This document shows positions 45,681 to 54,309 of a stretch of DNA of 64,000 nucleotides, one piece after another (the stretch's first letter is position 1; each line of letters starts with the position of its first letter). Position numbers and translations under genes: made by a program. Origin of the DNA: Streptomyces syringium (GTDB taxonomy: Bacteria > Actinomycetota > Actinomycetes > Streptomycetales > Streptomycetaceae); assembly GCF_017876625.1 (NCBI RefSeq), contig NZ_JAGIOH010000001.1:6531501-6595500 (forward strand), read 5' to 3'. The notes under the pieces are model-generated. The model ran no database searches. It worked only from the letters and a program-made list of their open reading frames with translations, and was not told the DNA's origin.

Positions 45681-46754
45681 TCAGGCGGCGCGGGCGGCGG
45701 CCCTCGCCACCGGGTGGAGCGCCGCGTACTCCAGCGGCGCCGACGGGTCGATGGACACCTCCAGCGGCGCGGGCTCCGCGCCCGCGCGCACCAGCAGATC
45801 ACCGACGGCCGCGATCATCGCGCCGTTGTCGGTGCACAGCCGCAACGGCGGCACCCGCAGCTCGACGCCCGCCGCCGCGCAACGCTCCTGGGCCAGCGCC
45901 CGCACCCGGGAGTTGGCGGCCACCCCGCCGACCACGACGAGGGTGCCCACCCCGTGCCGGACGCACGCCGCGACGGCCTTGCGGGTCAGGACGTCGGCCA
46001 CGGCCTCCTGGAGGGACGCGGCGCCGTCCGCGACGGGCAGCGGCCGCCCGGCCTGCCGGTGCCGCTCCGCCCAGCGGGCGGCGGCCGTCTTCAGACCGGA
46101 GAAGGAGAACGCGTACGGATCGTCGCGCGGCCCGGTCAGCGGACGGGGGAACGCCACCGCGCGCGGGTCGCCCTCGCGGGCCGCCCGGTCGACGGCGGGA
46201 CCGCCGGGGTAGGGCAGGCCGAAGACCCGGGCCACCTTGTCGAAGCACTCGCCCGCCGCGTCGTCCAGGGTGTCGCCGAGGTGGACGATCGGGTCGCGCG
46301 CCAGATCCCGCACGAGCAGCAGCGAGGTGTGCCCGCCGGAGACGATCAGCACCACGCACGGGTTCGGCAGCGGCCCGTGCTCCAGGGTGTCGGCGGCCAC
46401 GTGCCCGGCGAGGTGGTGCACCCCGTACAGCGGCACGCCCAGCGAGTAGGCGAAGCCCTTCGCCGCGGCGACACCGACCTGGAGCGCGCCCGACAGGCCG
46501 GGGCCGGTCGTCACGGCGACCGCCCCGATGTCGCGCATCGTCAGGCCCGCGTCGGCCAGCGCGGCACGGACGACGGGCGCCGCCGCGTGCACATGCGCGC
46601 GGGCCGCGATCTCCGGCACGACACCGCCGAAGCGGGCGTGCTCGTCCATGCTGGAGGCCACCGCGTGACCCAGCAGCCTCCCGTCCCGGACGAGACCGGC
46701 GCCGGTCTCGTCGCAGGACGACTCGATCCCCAGCACCACCGGTGAACGCCTCAC
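45681..46754 (-). CDS. tsaD: TsaD/Kae1 tRNA N6-threonylcarbamoyl transferase (possibly a paralogue)
   Basis: This 357-residue ASKHA-fold protein transfers threonylcarbamoyl to A37 of tRNAs reading ANN codons. It has GIESSCDETG, HHLAGH with the metal ligands His114 and His118, LIVSGGHTSLLLV and CTDNGAM near the C-terminus. TsaB, TsaE and RimI genes, normally clustered with tsaD in actinobacteria, are absent here. The isolated position beside cobL suggests a second tsaD copy or a displaced sole one. The GTG start has a good GGAGG. It is divergent from cobL. Confidence 0.9.
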   Translation of the reverse strand: MRRSPVVLGIESSCDETGAGLVRDGRLLGHAVASSMDEHARFGGVVPEIAARAHVHAAAPVVRAALADAGLTMRDIGAVAVTTGPGLSGALQVGVAAAKGFAYSLGVPLYGVHHLAGHVAADTLEHGPLPNPCVVLIVSGGHTSLLLVRDLARDPIVHLGDTLDDAAGECFDKVARVFGLPYPGGPAVDRAAREGDPRAVAFPRPLTGPRDDPYAFSFSGLKTAAARWAERHRQAGRPLPVADGAASLQEAVADVLTRKAVAACVRHGVGTLVVVGGVAANSRVRALAQERCAAAGVELRVPPLRLCTDNGAMIAAVGDLLVRAGAEPAPLEVSIDPSAPLEYAALHPVARAAARAA

Positions 46755-46782
46755 GAGCGGACCTCCTGCCTTGGCTATGTAA

Positions 46783-46799
46783 TTGCGAACAATATGCAA
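46783..46799. promoter_or_regulatory. Nur-box-like palindrome between tsaD and cobL
   Basis: TTGCGAACAATATGCAA reads as TTGCGA-N5-ATGCAA, close to the Streptomyces nickel-regulator (Nur) consensus TTGCAA-N5-TTGCAA. It lies in an AT-rich patch 29 bases upstream of tsaD and 95 bases before cobL. A link to metal regulation of either gene is inference. Confidence 0.5.
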
Positions 46800-46893
46800 C
46801 TGTAGGCGAGCGAGGTCCCGGTCGTGGCGCCGTCGTCGCAGGTCAGTAGAGTTCCGATGCCCCTGTACACCGCGAATCCCGAGGTGCGCCCCC

Positions 46894-48171
46894 GTGAGCC
46901 AAGCCCCCGTGACGGTCGTAGGCATCGGCGCCGACGGCTGGCCGGGCCTCGCCCCCGGCTCCCAGGAGGCCCTGCGCCGGGCCGAGGTGATCGTCGGCGG
47001 CCCCCGCCAGCTCGATCTGCTGCCCCCCGACTGCGCCGGTGAGCGCGTCGCCTGGCCCTCCCCGCTGCGCCCGGCCGTCCCCGGGCTGCTGGCCGCGCAC
47101 GCCGGACGCCGGGTGTGCGTGCTCGCCAGCGGCGATCCCATGTTCTTCGGCGTCGGCCGCACGCTCGTGGACGCCCTCGGCACCGCCGACGGGCTGCGGA
47201 TCCTGCCGCACCCCTCCTCCGTGTCGTACGCCTGCGCCCGGCTCGGCTGGCCGCTCGACGACATCGAGGTGCGCAGCCTCGTCGGCCGCCCGCTCGGCGC
47301 GCTGTCCGCCGCCCTGCACCCCGGCCGCCGGCTGCTGGTGCTCAGCGCCGGCGCGGACACCCCTGCCGAGGTCGCCGCCCTGCTGCGCGACCGCGGCTTC
47401 GGGCCCAGCACGCTGACCGTGCTGGAACAGCTCGGCGGCGCCCGCGAGCGCCGCGTCGAGGGCACGGCCGAGGACTGGCACCACGCCCCCGGCGACGCGC
47501 TGAACGTCATAGCCGTCGACTGCCGGTGCGCCGAAGACGCCCTCCGGCTGCCGCTCACGCCCGGACTGCCGGACGAGGCCTTCGAGCACGACGGGCAGTT
47601 GACGAAGCGTCATGTGCGGGCGGCGACCCTCGCCGCGCTCGCCCCCGCCCCCGGCGAGCTGCTCTGGGACATCGGCGGCGGCTCCGGCTCCATCGGCATC
47701 GAGTGGATGCGCGCCCACCGCTCCTGCCGCGCCGTCACCGTCGAACGCGACCCCGTACGGGCCGCCCGCGTCGCCCGTAACGCGGAGACCCTCGGCGTAC
47801 CCGCGCTGCGCGTCGTCACCGGCGCCGCTCCCGCCGCGCTCGCCGGCCTGCCCAACCCCGACGCCGTGTTCATCGGCGGCGGGCTCACCGCCCCCGGCCT
47901 GCTCGACGCGTGCTGGGACGCGCTCCCCGCGGGCGGCCGGCTCGTCGCCAACACCGTCACCCTCGAATCCGAGGCGCTGCTCACCGACCGGTACCACCGC
48001 CACGGCGGTGACCTGACCCGCCTCTCCGTCGCGCACGCCGTGCCCGTCGGCGGCTTCACCGGCTGGCGGCAGGCCATGCCGGTCACCCAGTGGTCCGTGG
48101 TCAAACCCGCGGAATCCGTAGCACGCGCGGAATCCGTGGTCACACCCGCAGAAGGAGAAACCGACGCATGA
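46894..48171 (+). CDS. cobL: Precorrin-6Y C5,15-methyltransferase/decarboxylase (CbiE-CbiT fusion)
   Basis: This 425-residue enzyme of cobalamin corrin-ring synthesis has a CbiE-type methylase domain at 1-200 (VVGIGADGWPGLAPGSQEAL and LASGDPMFFGVGRTLV) and a CbiT-type decarboxylating methylase at about 225-400 with the SAM motif LLWDIGGGSGSIGIEW. The two domains add methyls at C5 and C15 and remove the acetate carboxyl at C12. The GTG start has GAGGTG upstream. It overlaps cobM by 4 bases (ATGA). Confidence 0.95.
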   Translation: MSQAPVTVVGIGADGWPGLAPGSQEALRRAEVIVGGPRQLDLLPPDCAGERVAWPSPLRPAVPGLLAAHAGRRVCVLASGDPMFFGVGRTLVDALGTADGLRILPHPSSVSYACARLGWPLDDIEVRSLVGRPLGALSAALHPGRRLLVLSAGADTPAEVAALLRDRGFGPSTLTVLEQLGGARERRVEGTAEDWHHAPGDALNVIAVDCRCAEDALRLPLTPGLPDEAFEHDGQLTKRHVRAATLAALAPAPGELLWDIGGGSGSIGIEWMRAHRSCRAVTVERDPVRAARVARNAETLGVPALRVVTGAAPAALAGLPNPDAVFIGGGLTAPGLLDACWDALPAGGRLVANTVTLESEALLTDRYHRHGGDLTRLSVAHAVPVGGFTGWRQAMPVTQWSVVKPAESVARAESVVTPAEGETDA

Positions 48172-48917
48172 CCGTGTACTTCATCGGCGCCGGCCCCGGC
48201 GCCGCCGACCTCATCACGGTGCGCGGCGCGCGGACGCTGGCCCGGTGCGGGGTCTGCCTCTACGCAGGCAGCCTCGTCCCCCGCGAACTCCTCGCCGAGT
48301 GCCCGCCGGACGCCCGTCTCGTCGACACGGCGCAGCTGAACCTCGACCAGATCACGGCCGAGTTCGTCACCGCCCACGAGGCGGGCCACGACGTCGCCCG
48401 GCTGCACTCCGGCGACCCGGCCGTCTTCAGCGCCGTCGCCGAACAGATGCGCCGCCTCGACGCGGCCGGGATCCCGTACGAGATCGTCCCCGGCGTCCCC
48501 GCCTTCGCCGCCGCGGCGGCGGCCCTCGGCCGTGAACTGACCGTGCCGACCGTCGGCCAGACCGTCATCCTCACCCGCATCGCCCAGCAGGCCACCCCGA
48601 TGCCCCCGGGCGAGGACCTCGCCACTCTCGGCCGCAGCGGCGCCCTCCTCGTCCTGCACCTCGCGGCCCGCTACGCCGACCGCGTCGTCACCGAACTGCT
48701 CCCGCACTACGGCCCCGACTGCCCCGCCGCCGTCGTCGCCATGGCCAGCCGCCCCGACGAACTCGTCCTGCGCGGCACCCTCGCCGACATCGCCGACCAG
48801 GTGAAGGCGGCGGGCGTGGTCCGGACGGCGGTCATCATCGTCGGCCGCACCCTGGGGGCGGAACAGTTCCCGGACAGCCACCTGTACTCGACGACCCGGG
48901 ACCGCTGCGCGGGCTGA
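48168..48917 (+). CDS. cobM: Precorrin-4 C11-methyltransferase
   Basis: This 249-residue SAM-dependent corrin methylase has YFIGAGPGAADLITVRGART at the N-terminus, LHSGDPAVFSAVAEQMRRLD and VPGVPAFAAAAAAL. It methylates C11 of precorrin-4. AAGGAG lies upstream and the start overlaps the cobL stop, so the two are translationally coupled. It is the last cobalamin gene before the unrelated block that begins with the rodlin gene. Confidence 0.95.
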   Translation: MTVYFIGAGPGAADLITVRGARTLARCGVCLYAGSLVPRELLAECPPDARLVDTAQLNLDQITAEFVTAHEAGHDVARLHSGDPAVFSAVAEQMRRLDAAGIPYEIVPGVPAFAAAAAALGRELTVPTVGQTVILTRIAQQATPMPPGEDLATLGRSGALLVLHLAARYADRVVTELLPHYGPDCPAAVVAMASRPDELVLRGTLADIADQVKAAGVVRTAVIIVGRTLGAEQFPDSHLYSTTRDRCAG

Positions 48918-49035
48918 GTCGGCGACGGCCCGGCCTGGAGCGAACGAGTGAGGACGCGAAACTTCCACGGTGCCGGCCGGTTACCCCGGTGAACCCCCGG
49001 CAAGGGACGACTCCTCACTCGAAAGGTCACCGGAC

Positions 49036-49431
49036 GTGCTGAAGAGAGTAATCGCGACGGCCGCCCTCACGGCTTCGGCGGCCGGTCTCCTCACCGCTCC
49101 CGCGGTGGCCGTCGGCAATGACGGCAGGGACACCGCGAACGGCAACGCCGCCAGGACCGGTTACGGCAACACCGTCACCGGTGGCGACCGAAGCCCGCAG
49201 ATCAGCGCGGTGCAGGGGACGCTGAACAAGCTGTGCGTCGGCGTCGGGAAGCTCGGCGTCCAGTCGATCGCCCTGCTGGTCAACGTCGGACTTCAGGACA
49301 TCCCCGTCCTCACTTCGCAGCAACAGCAGCAGTGCGCCGACGACTCCACGATCAGCGACGGCGACGACCCGCTGTCCCACCTCGTCGAGGAGATCCCGTT
49401 GCTGGCCGGCAACGGTTCCGCCAACCACTGA
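49036..49431 (+). CDS. Rodlin protein (RdlA/RdlB family)
   Basis: This 131-residue secreted protein has a signal peptide cleaved near Ala25 (MLKRVIATAALTASAAGLLT), then NGNAARTGYGNTVTGGDRSP, SAVQGTLNKLCVGV and VLTSQQQQQCADDS, with Cys67 and Cys100. The final SDGDDPLSHLVEEIPLLAG is the rodlin C-terminal pattern. Rodlins organise chaplin fibrils into rodlets on spores and aerial hyphae. It is a single rodlin here, unlike the rdlA/rdlB pair in S. coelicolor. GAAAGG precedes the GTG. Confidence 0.92.
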   Translation: MLKRVIATAALTASAAGLLTAPAVAVGNDGRDTANGNAARTGYGNTVTGGDRSPQISAVQGTLNKLCVGVGKLGVQSIALLVNVGLQDIPVLTSQQQQQCADDSTISDGDDPLSHLVEEIPLLAGNGSANH

Positions 49432-49502
49432 GCGTCGACCCGCTGAGCGCAGAGCCCTTCGGTGAGGTGTGCTGGACGCAGGAACGGTGCGGGCAGGGCC
49501 CG

Positions 49503-50039
49503 TCACATCGGGAGGGAGAACAGGCGCACTGGCTCTGAAGGCCAGTGCGCCTTGTTGTGCAGGGGCGTCACCATGGTCCGCAGTGGCATGGTCACCAAGC
49601 GGGTTCCGGGTTGCTCGACGAGGACGTCCTGGTCGAGCTGATGCCATCCGAGGCGCTGGTACAGCGGCACGAGGGGAGGACGGCAGAACAGGAGCGCGTG
49701 CTGGGGGCCCATCGTGCGAGCGTGGTCGAGTGCTGCTGTGACGACGAGCCGAGCCAGCCCCTGGCCTTGCACGTCGGGTGCGACGGCCACTCCGCCGACG
49801 CCCACCACCTCTGTCCTGATGTCGCCGATCGCAACAGGCAGCCGTAGGAGGCCGGCGTGTGCCACCAGCCGGTCGCCGTGCCTGATGCCGAAGTGTTCTT
49901 CCTTGGGCAGCCAGGTCAGACCGGCCGCGGCCACACCGAAGGGATCGTCGCCGTCACCGAGGATCTCGTTCTGCTCCGTCTTCGTGTACCGCGGGAGCCG
50001 AACTACAGCCGGTGACAGGGAGTGTTGGTTGTCAGACAT
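49503..50039 (-). CDS. GNAT-family N-acetyltransferase
   Basis: This 178-residue protein has a GNAT fold, with the acetyl-CoA motif A GGVAVAPDVQGQGLARLVVT at about 80-99 and a terminal LFCRPPLVPLYQRLGWHQ segment. The region resembles the AAC(2')-type aminoglycoside acetyltransferase branch, but resistance cannot be claimed. The ATG at 50039 gives the family's usual length. Confidence 0.8.
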   Translation of the reverse strand: MSDNQHSLSPAVVRLPRYTKTEQNEILGDGDDPFGVAAAGLTWLPKEEHFGIRHGDRLVAHAGLLRLPVAIGDIRTEVVGVGGVAVAPDVQGQGLARLVVTAALDHARTMGPQHALLFCRPPLVPLYQRLGWHQLDQDVLVEQPGTRLVTMPLRTMVTPLHNKAHWPSEPVRLFSLPM

Positions 50040-50136
50040 GCCCCCATGATGATCTCTCCTCCGAGGACCGGCCAAGCGATTGCCCAGCCGATCATTGAGA
50101 AGAGCCCAGCAGGTGGCCGAGCTCGGACTGACCAGA

Positions 50137-50862
50137 TCACGCCGTCACGGGCAGACTCTCGGCGAGCAGGTCGACGACGTCGCGCCAGGCCCGCTGCGCA
50201 TGCCGGGGGTGGTGGCCGACGCCGGGGACCACGGGCTGGTCGACCGGCGGGTGGTGGAAGGCGTGCAAGGCGCCGCCGTAGACCACGAGGCGCCAGTCGA
50301 CGCCCGCGGCCTGCATCTCGGCGGCGAACGCGTCCCGTTGCGCGGGCGGCATGATCGGGTCTTCCGACCCGACCCCGGCCCACACCGGGCAGCGGATGCG
50401 CGCCGTCTCGCCCGGTCGGCCCGTGGTCAGTGCGTTGACTGTCCCGACCGCGCGCAGATCGACGCCGTCGCGCGCGAGTTCCAGCCCGATGGCGCCCCCG
50501 GTGCCGTAGCCGATGGCGGCGATCCGGTCGGGGTCGGTCCGCGGTTCGGCGCGCAACACGTCGAGCGCCGCGTGACCGATGCCCCGCATCCGGTCGGGGT
50601 CGGCGAGCAGCGGCATGCAACGGGCCAGCATCTCCTCGCGGTCGCGCAAATAGCGTCCGCCGTGGAGGTCGAAGGCCAGCGCCACGTATCCCAGCTCGGC
50701 GAGCGCATCGGCCCGGCGGCGCTCGACGTCGCTGAGGCCCGGTCCCTCCGGCCCGAGCAGCACCGCGGGCCGGCGGTCGGCACCGGCCGGGAGCGCCAGG
50801 TGCCCGATCATCGCTAAGCCGTCGGCCGGGTACTCGACCGTCCGCGTGGTAATCGTCGTCAT
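50137..50862 (-). CDS. Dienelactone-hydrolase-family protein lacking the canonical nucleophile
   Basis: This 241-residue alpha/beta-fold protein resembles dienelactone hydrolase: LLGPEGPGLSDVERRRADAL near the oxyanion region, GSEDPIMP for the Asp and GGALHAFHHP for the His. The nucleophile elbow reads GYGTGG at 118-123, so the usual Cys or Ser in G-x-C-x-G-G is Gly120. It is either inactive, a binding protein, or uses another residue. It is a single gene in the block between the two cobalamin gene sets. Confidence 0.78.
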   Translation of the reverse strand: MTTITTRTVEYPADGLAMIGHLALPAGADRRPAVLLGPEGPGLSDVERRRADALAELGYVALAFDLHGGRYLRDREEMLARCMPLLADPDRMRGIGHAALDVLRAEPRTDPDRIAAIGYGTGGAIGLELARDGVDLRAVGTVNALTTGRPGETARIRCPVWAGVGSEDPIMPPAQRDAFAAEMQAAGVDWRLVVYGGALHAFHHPPVDQPVVPGVGHHPRHAQRAWRDVVDLLAESLPVTA

Positions 50863-51129
50863 GGGGCTGGACTGTAGCGATCACCGAGCCCGGTCGGGCA
50901 GGTGTTCTGCCGCTGGCGGAACAGTTCGGGTGTGCCAGGGGCTGCCGTAGCGCCAGGCACGCGCCGGGCCTTGGTGTGACGACGGCGCGCCGCCCGACTT
51001 CGGCCGGAAGTGCCTCCGCTGCGAGGACCGGCAGGCCGACCGCAGGCTGAACGCCAGGTCGGATTCCCGCCAGCGCAGGCGATCGCCGTCCCGTTTCATT
51101 GAACCAGCAACCAATGACGAGGAGAGTTC

Positions 51130-51861
51130 ATGAACGGCAAGGCGGTTCTGGTGACGGGTGGCAGCCGGGGCATCGGCGCGGCGATCGCACTGGCCATGGC
51201 CGAGGCGGGAGCCGATGTGGCCATCACCTACACGGCCGACGAGGCAGCGGCCAAGGAAGTGGTCCGAAGGGTCGAGGCGATCGGCCGCCGAGGCGTCGCC
51301 GTCCGGGCCGACGCGGGCGACGCCGGTGACGCGGCGGGCGCCGTGGACTGGGCGGCACAGACACTCGGCCGGCTCGACGTGCTGGTCAACAACGCGGGCG
51401 TGGGTGTCCTGGGTCCGCTCGCCGGGTTGACGCTGGCCGACGTCGACCGGGTGCTCGCGGTCAACGTACGGGGTGCCTTCCTCGCCTCGCAGGCCGCAGC
51501 GAGCCACATGGGCCAGGGAGGCCGGATCATCACCATCGGCACCTGCATGACCCAGCGGGTACCCGGCCCCGGCGGAACGCTCTACGCGATGAGCAAGTCG
51601 GCTCTGACCGGGCTCACCAAGGCCCTCGCCCGGGAGCTCGGCGAACGGGGCATCACCGCCAACATCGTCCACCCGGGGCCGGTTGACACCGACATGAACC
51701 CGGCCGACGGACCCCACGCGGCCCCCCAGGCCGCGATGACGGCCCTCGGCAGGTTCGGCCGTCCGGAGGAGGTCGCGGCCACGGTCGCCTTCCTCGCCGG
51801 AGACGGGGCCGCCTACATCACCGGATCCGAGTTCTCCGTCGACGGCGGGCACGCCGCCTGA
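51130..51861 (+). CDS. SDR family oxidoreductase
   Basis: This 243-residue classical SDR resembles FabG: TGGSRGIG near residue 9, NNAG at about 92, catalytic Ser in TIGTCM (Thr/Cys variant; Ser less obvious) and YAMSK with Tyr and Lys. The C-terminus has ITGSEFSVDGGHAA. It reduces a ketone with NAD(P)H. GAGGAGAG precedes the ATG, and a cupin gene follows 113 bases downstream, probably co-transcribed. Confidence 0.88.
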   Translation: MNGKAVLVTGGSRGIGAAIALAMAEAGADVAITYTADEAAAKEVVRRVEAIGRRGVAVRADAGDAGDAAGAVDWAAQTLGRLDVLVNNAGVGVLGPLAGLTLADVDRVLAVNVRGAFLASQAAASHMGQGGRIITIGTCMTQRVPGPGGTLYAMSKSALTGLTKALARELGERGITANIVHPGPVDTDMNPADGPHAAPQAAMTALGRFGRPEEVAATVAFLAGDGAAYITGSEFSVDGGHAA

Positions 51862-51974
51862 TCGGGCCGGGCAGTGCCCTGCGCCTCCCGTCGGCTCGCT
51901 TCCGGCGACGAGAGGCGCAGGGCTTCGACCGTAGAAGGCCGCTTCCGCCAGGAGGCCGCCACCAAGGAGTTCTG

Positions 51975-52472
51975 ATGGAGACTGGGACTGGGAACGAGAC
52001 CGGGCTGATCGTGCGGTCCGAGGAAGCCGAGTACGTAGCGCTGCCGCACGGCGGAGGCTTCCGGCTGCTGGCCGACGCCGGCGACACCGGTGGGGCGCTG
52101 GGTGCCAACCGCCTGGCTCTCGGTGAGGGCGCCGACGGCGCGCGGCCGCACTACCACGCGCTGTCGACGGAGCTCTTCTACGTCCTCGACGGGAGGGTGG
52201 ATTTCCTTGTCGGCGATGAGAGGACGTCGGTGGGGAAGGGCGGCATGGTCGTCGTGCCGCCAAAGGTGGCGCATGCCTTCGGTGCCGCTGCCGGCTGCAC
52301 CGCCGAGCTGCTGGCGGTCCTGACGCCGGGTGTCGACCGCTTCGGATACTTCCGGGCGCTGGGCCGTATCCAGCACGGCCTGGAGTCCTTCGACAGCCTG
52401 CTGCCCGAACAGGTCCGCTACGATGTGCACTTCCTCGATGGGACAGCCTGGCGTTCCGCCCGGCCCGGGTAG
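51975..52472 (+). CDS. Cupin-domain protein
   Basis: This 165-residue protein is a single cupin with motif 1 around PHYHALSTELFYVLDGRVDF (His-x-His, Glu) and motif 2 near VVPPKVAHAFG, which can hold a metal ion. The C-terminal helices (DRFGYFRALGRIQHGLESFD) extend beyond the barrel. AAGGAG lies 5 bases before the start. The substrate is unknown; it follows an SDR in the same direction. Confidence 0.85.
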   Translation: METGTGNETGLIVRSEEAEYVALPHGGGFRLLADAGDTGGALGANRLALGEGADGARPHYHALSTELFYVLDGRVDFLVGDERTSVGKGGMVVVPPKVAHAFGAAAGCTAELLAVLTPGVDRFGYFRALGRIQHGLESFDSLLPEQVRYDVHFLDGTAWRSARPG

Positions 52473-52551
52473 CGGCTCGACTGTGCCGGGCCCCCGGCTC
52501 GGCTCGCCGTGGGCGTCGGCTGGGTCGTCCACGGTGCAGCGGAACCGGAGG

Positions 52552-54201
52552 TCAGCGTGGGTTCGCCTCCAGGGTGTCCTTGGACACCAGAACGTCGTCG
52601 GACCAGCAGAGGCGGTAGAGGTCGACCTCGTCCAGCAGGTCGCGGCCGGAGCGGTAGAAGCCGCAGTCGGTGCCCGGCGGCCGGGCCGCGGCACGGACGT
52701 GGTCGGGCGGATACGGAAAGGTGCGGGCCGGGAGCAGAGGGCCGAGTTCGGCGCGGGACCGCCCCGGCTCCAACGCGTCGAACCGAGACGGCGGCAGCAC
52801 GCCCGTCGTCAGCTGCCAGGCCAGACAGACGGCGGCCGGAACGAAGAACGCCGCTGCGGTGACCGGCGCCGCGAAGGCGGCAACGGCGCGGCGCCGCGCG
52901 GCGCGCCGCACCGCGGCCAGCCGTTCGGTGGATTCGGGGGAGGCGCCGCGGTCGATGTGCCCGCCTGTCCCGGGGGCGGTTGCCCGCGTCGCGGGGCGTG
53001 CCGGGGCCTGGTGGGGGAGGACGGCGGTGACACGGAAGCCGCCCTGGTGCGGACCGGTCCGCAAGGTGCCGCCGAGGACCGTGATGCGTTCCCGAAGCCC
53101 TGTCAGCCCCCGGCCGCCGGCGTCGGGAGCCTGGTTCCCGGCCCTGGTCCGCCCGTTCCTCGGCGCGGCGGCGTTCACGACGCTGACGCGGGTGCGGTCG
53201 CCCTCATGGTCGATCCCCACGCTGACCGCGCTGCCGGGGGCGTGCTTCACGGCGTTGGTGAGGGCTTCCTGCACCACCCGGTACATGCCGCGTTCGACCA
53301 GTGGCGGGAGCACGGGTATCGCTCCACGCTGTTCCCAGCGCACGGGCACTCCGGAGGCGGCCGCCCGGCCGATGAGGTCCGCGACGGTGTCCTTGGCGGA
53401 CGGGCTGCTCGCGTCGGCCCCCGCCCCGATCCCCACCCCGGCCGCCGGTTCCCGTGGTTCGTGCAGGACGGCCACGGTCTCCCGTAGTTGCTCGACGGCG
53501 TCCGCGATCGTCCCGCGCAGTTCCGCGAGGTCGGCACGGTCGCGGTCGGTGAGGTCGGGTGAGAGTTCCAGGGCGCCGGCGCGCAGGGCGACCAGGCTGA
53601 GGACGTGGCCGAGCGAGTCGTGCATGTCGGCCGCGATGTCCGCGCGTTCGGTCAGCCGGGCCCGCTCCGCCACGAGGTGCTGGCGCTCCTCCAGGCTCTG
53701 CGCCAGCCTCCATCCCTCCCGCACGAGTTCACGCCGGCCCCGCCAGTGGCGCCCTGCCAGCCACGGCAGCAGGAGGGCGGCGGGCAGCAGGGCCAGGGTG
53801 TAGAACCACCACACGGCCGGCACCCTCAGCACGGCGCAGGCCGCGACATCGACCCCGAGGCACGCCGCGAGCACCACCAGCGGGCCCGGGACCCGGGCGA
53901 TGCGGACACCGAGCAGAAAGCTCAGCGCGGCCAACGACAGGACGTGGGCGTTGGCGGGGGTCGCGGAGTCGGCCAGGCCCAGTGCGCACAGCCCGTTGAC
54001 CATGAGCACCGCGGCCCCCGGCCGGCCGTGCGACAGCGGTACCGCCACGGCCAGCACAACCAGGGGGAGCAACAGGTCCAGCACCGGCGAGGCGGCCCCG
54101 CCCGCGTCCCGGAACCCGAAGCCGGTGGCGGCGGCGAGCACGGCCCACAGTGCACCGTCGGCGAGAACGTACCTGGTCGGGGGGGTGCGCGGGCGCCGCA
54201 T
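52552..54201 (-). CDS. Two-component sensor histidine kinase with a C-terminal membrane-anchored tail
   Basis: This 549-residue HisKA_3-type kinase has about five N-terminal transmembrane segments up to residue 150, the phosphoacceptor His194 in ADMHDSLGHVLSLVAL, and an HATPase domain at about 300-395 with EALTNAVKHA and RGLTGLRERI. Unusually it continues past the ATPase with a helix at 440-463 (FAAPVTAAAFFVPAAVCLAW) and a tail that has Cys513 and Cys532. The tail would be extracytoplasmic. It is downstream of the ABC genes, with the NarL-type regulator divergent at 56244. Confidence 0.88.
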   Translation of the reverse strand: MRRPRTPPTRYVLADGALWAVLAAATGFGFRDAGGAASPVLDLLLPLVVLAVAVPLSHGRPGAAVLMVNGLCALGLADSATPANAHVLSLAALSFLLGVRIARVPGPLVVLAACLGVDVAACAVLRVPAVWWFYTLALLPAALLLPWLAGRHWRGRRELVREGWRLAQSLEERQHLVAERARLTERADIAADMHDSLGHVLSLVALRAGALELSPDLTDRDRADLAELRGTIADAVEQLRETVAVLHEPREPAAGVGIGAGADASSPSAKDTVADLIGRAAASGVPVRWEQRGAIPVLPPLVERGMYRVVQEALTNAVKHAPGSAVSVGIDHEGDRTRVSVVNAAAPRNGRTRAGNQAPDAGGRGLTGLRERITVLGGTLRTGPHQGGFRVTAVLPHQAPARPATRATAPGTGGHIDRGASPESTERLAAVRRAARRRAVAAFAAPVTAAAFFVPAAVCLAWQLTTGVLPPSRFDALEPGRSRAELGPLLPARTFPYPPDHVRAAARPPGTDCGFYRSGRDLLDEVDLYRLCWSDDVLVSKDTLEANPR

Positions 54202-54309
54202 GGTGGGTGGATGTCCTTCCGGTCGCTGTGGTGACGTGCTCGCGTCGATTCTCTGGGACGTGCGCCCGGGCGCACGCCGACCAGGGCCGGAGCCGCAGCC
54301 GACGTAGTG

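Noticed and set aside
46755..46893. Cobalamin riboswitch upstream of cobL
   Set aside because: The leader is short and I see no B12-box or matching stems. The same is true before cobK.
50884..51129. Possible gene fragment on the minus strand between the hydrolase-like gene and the SDR
   Set aside because: The basic, low-complexity translation has no motif and no start with a ribosome site.
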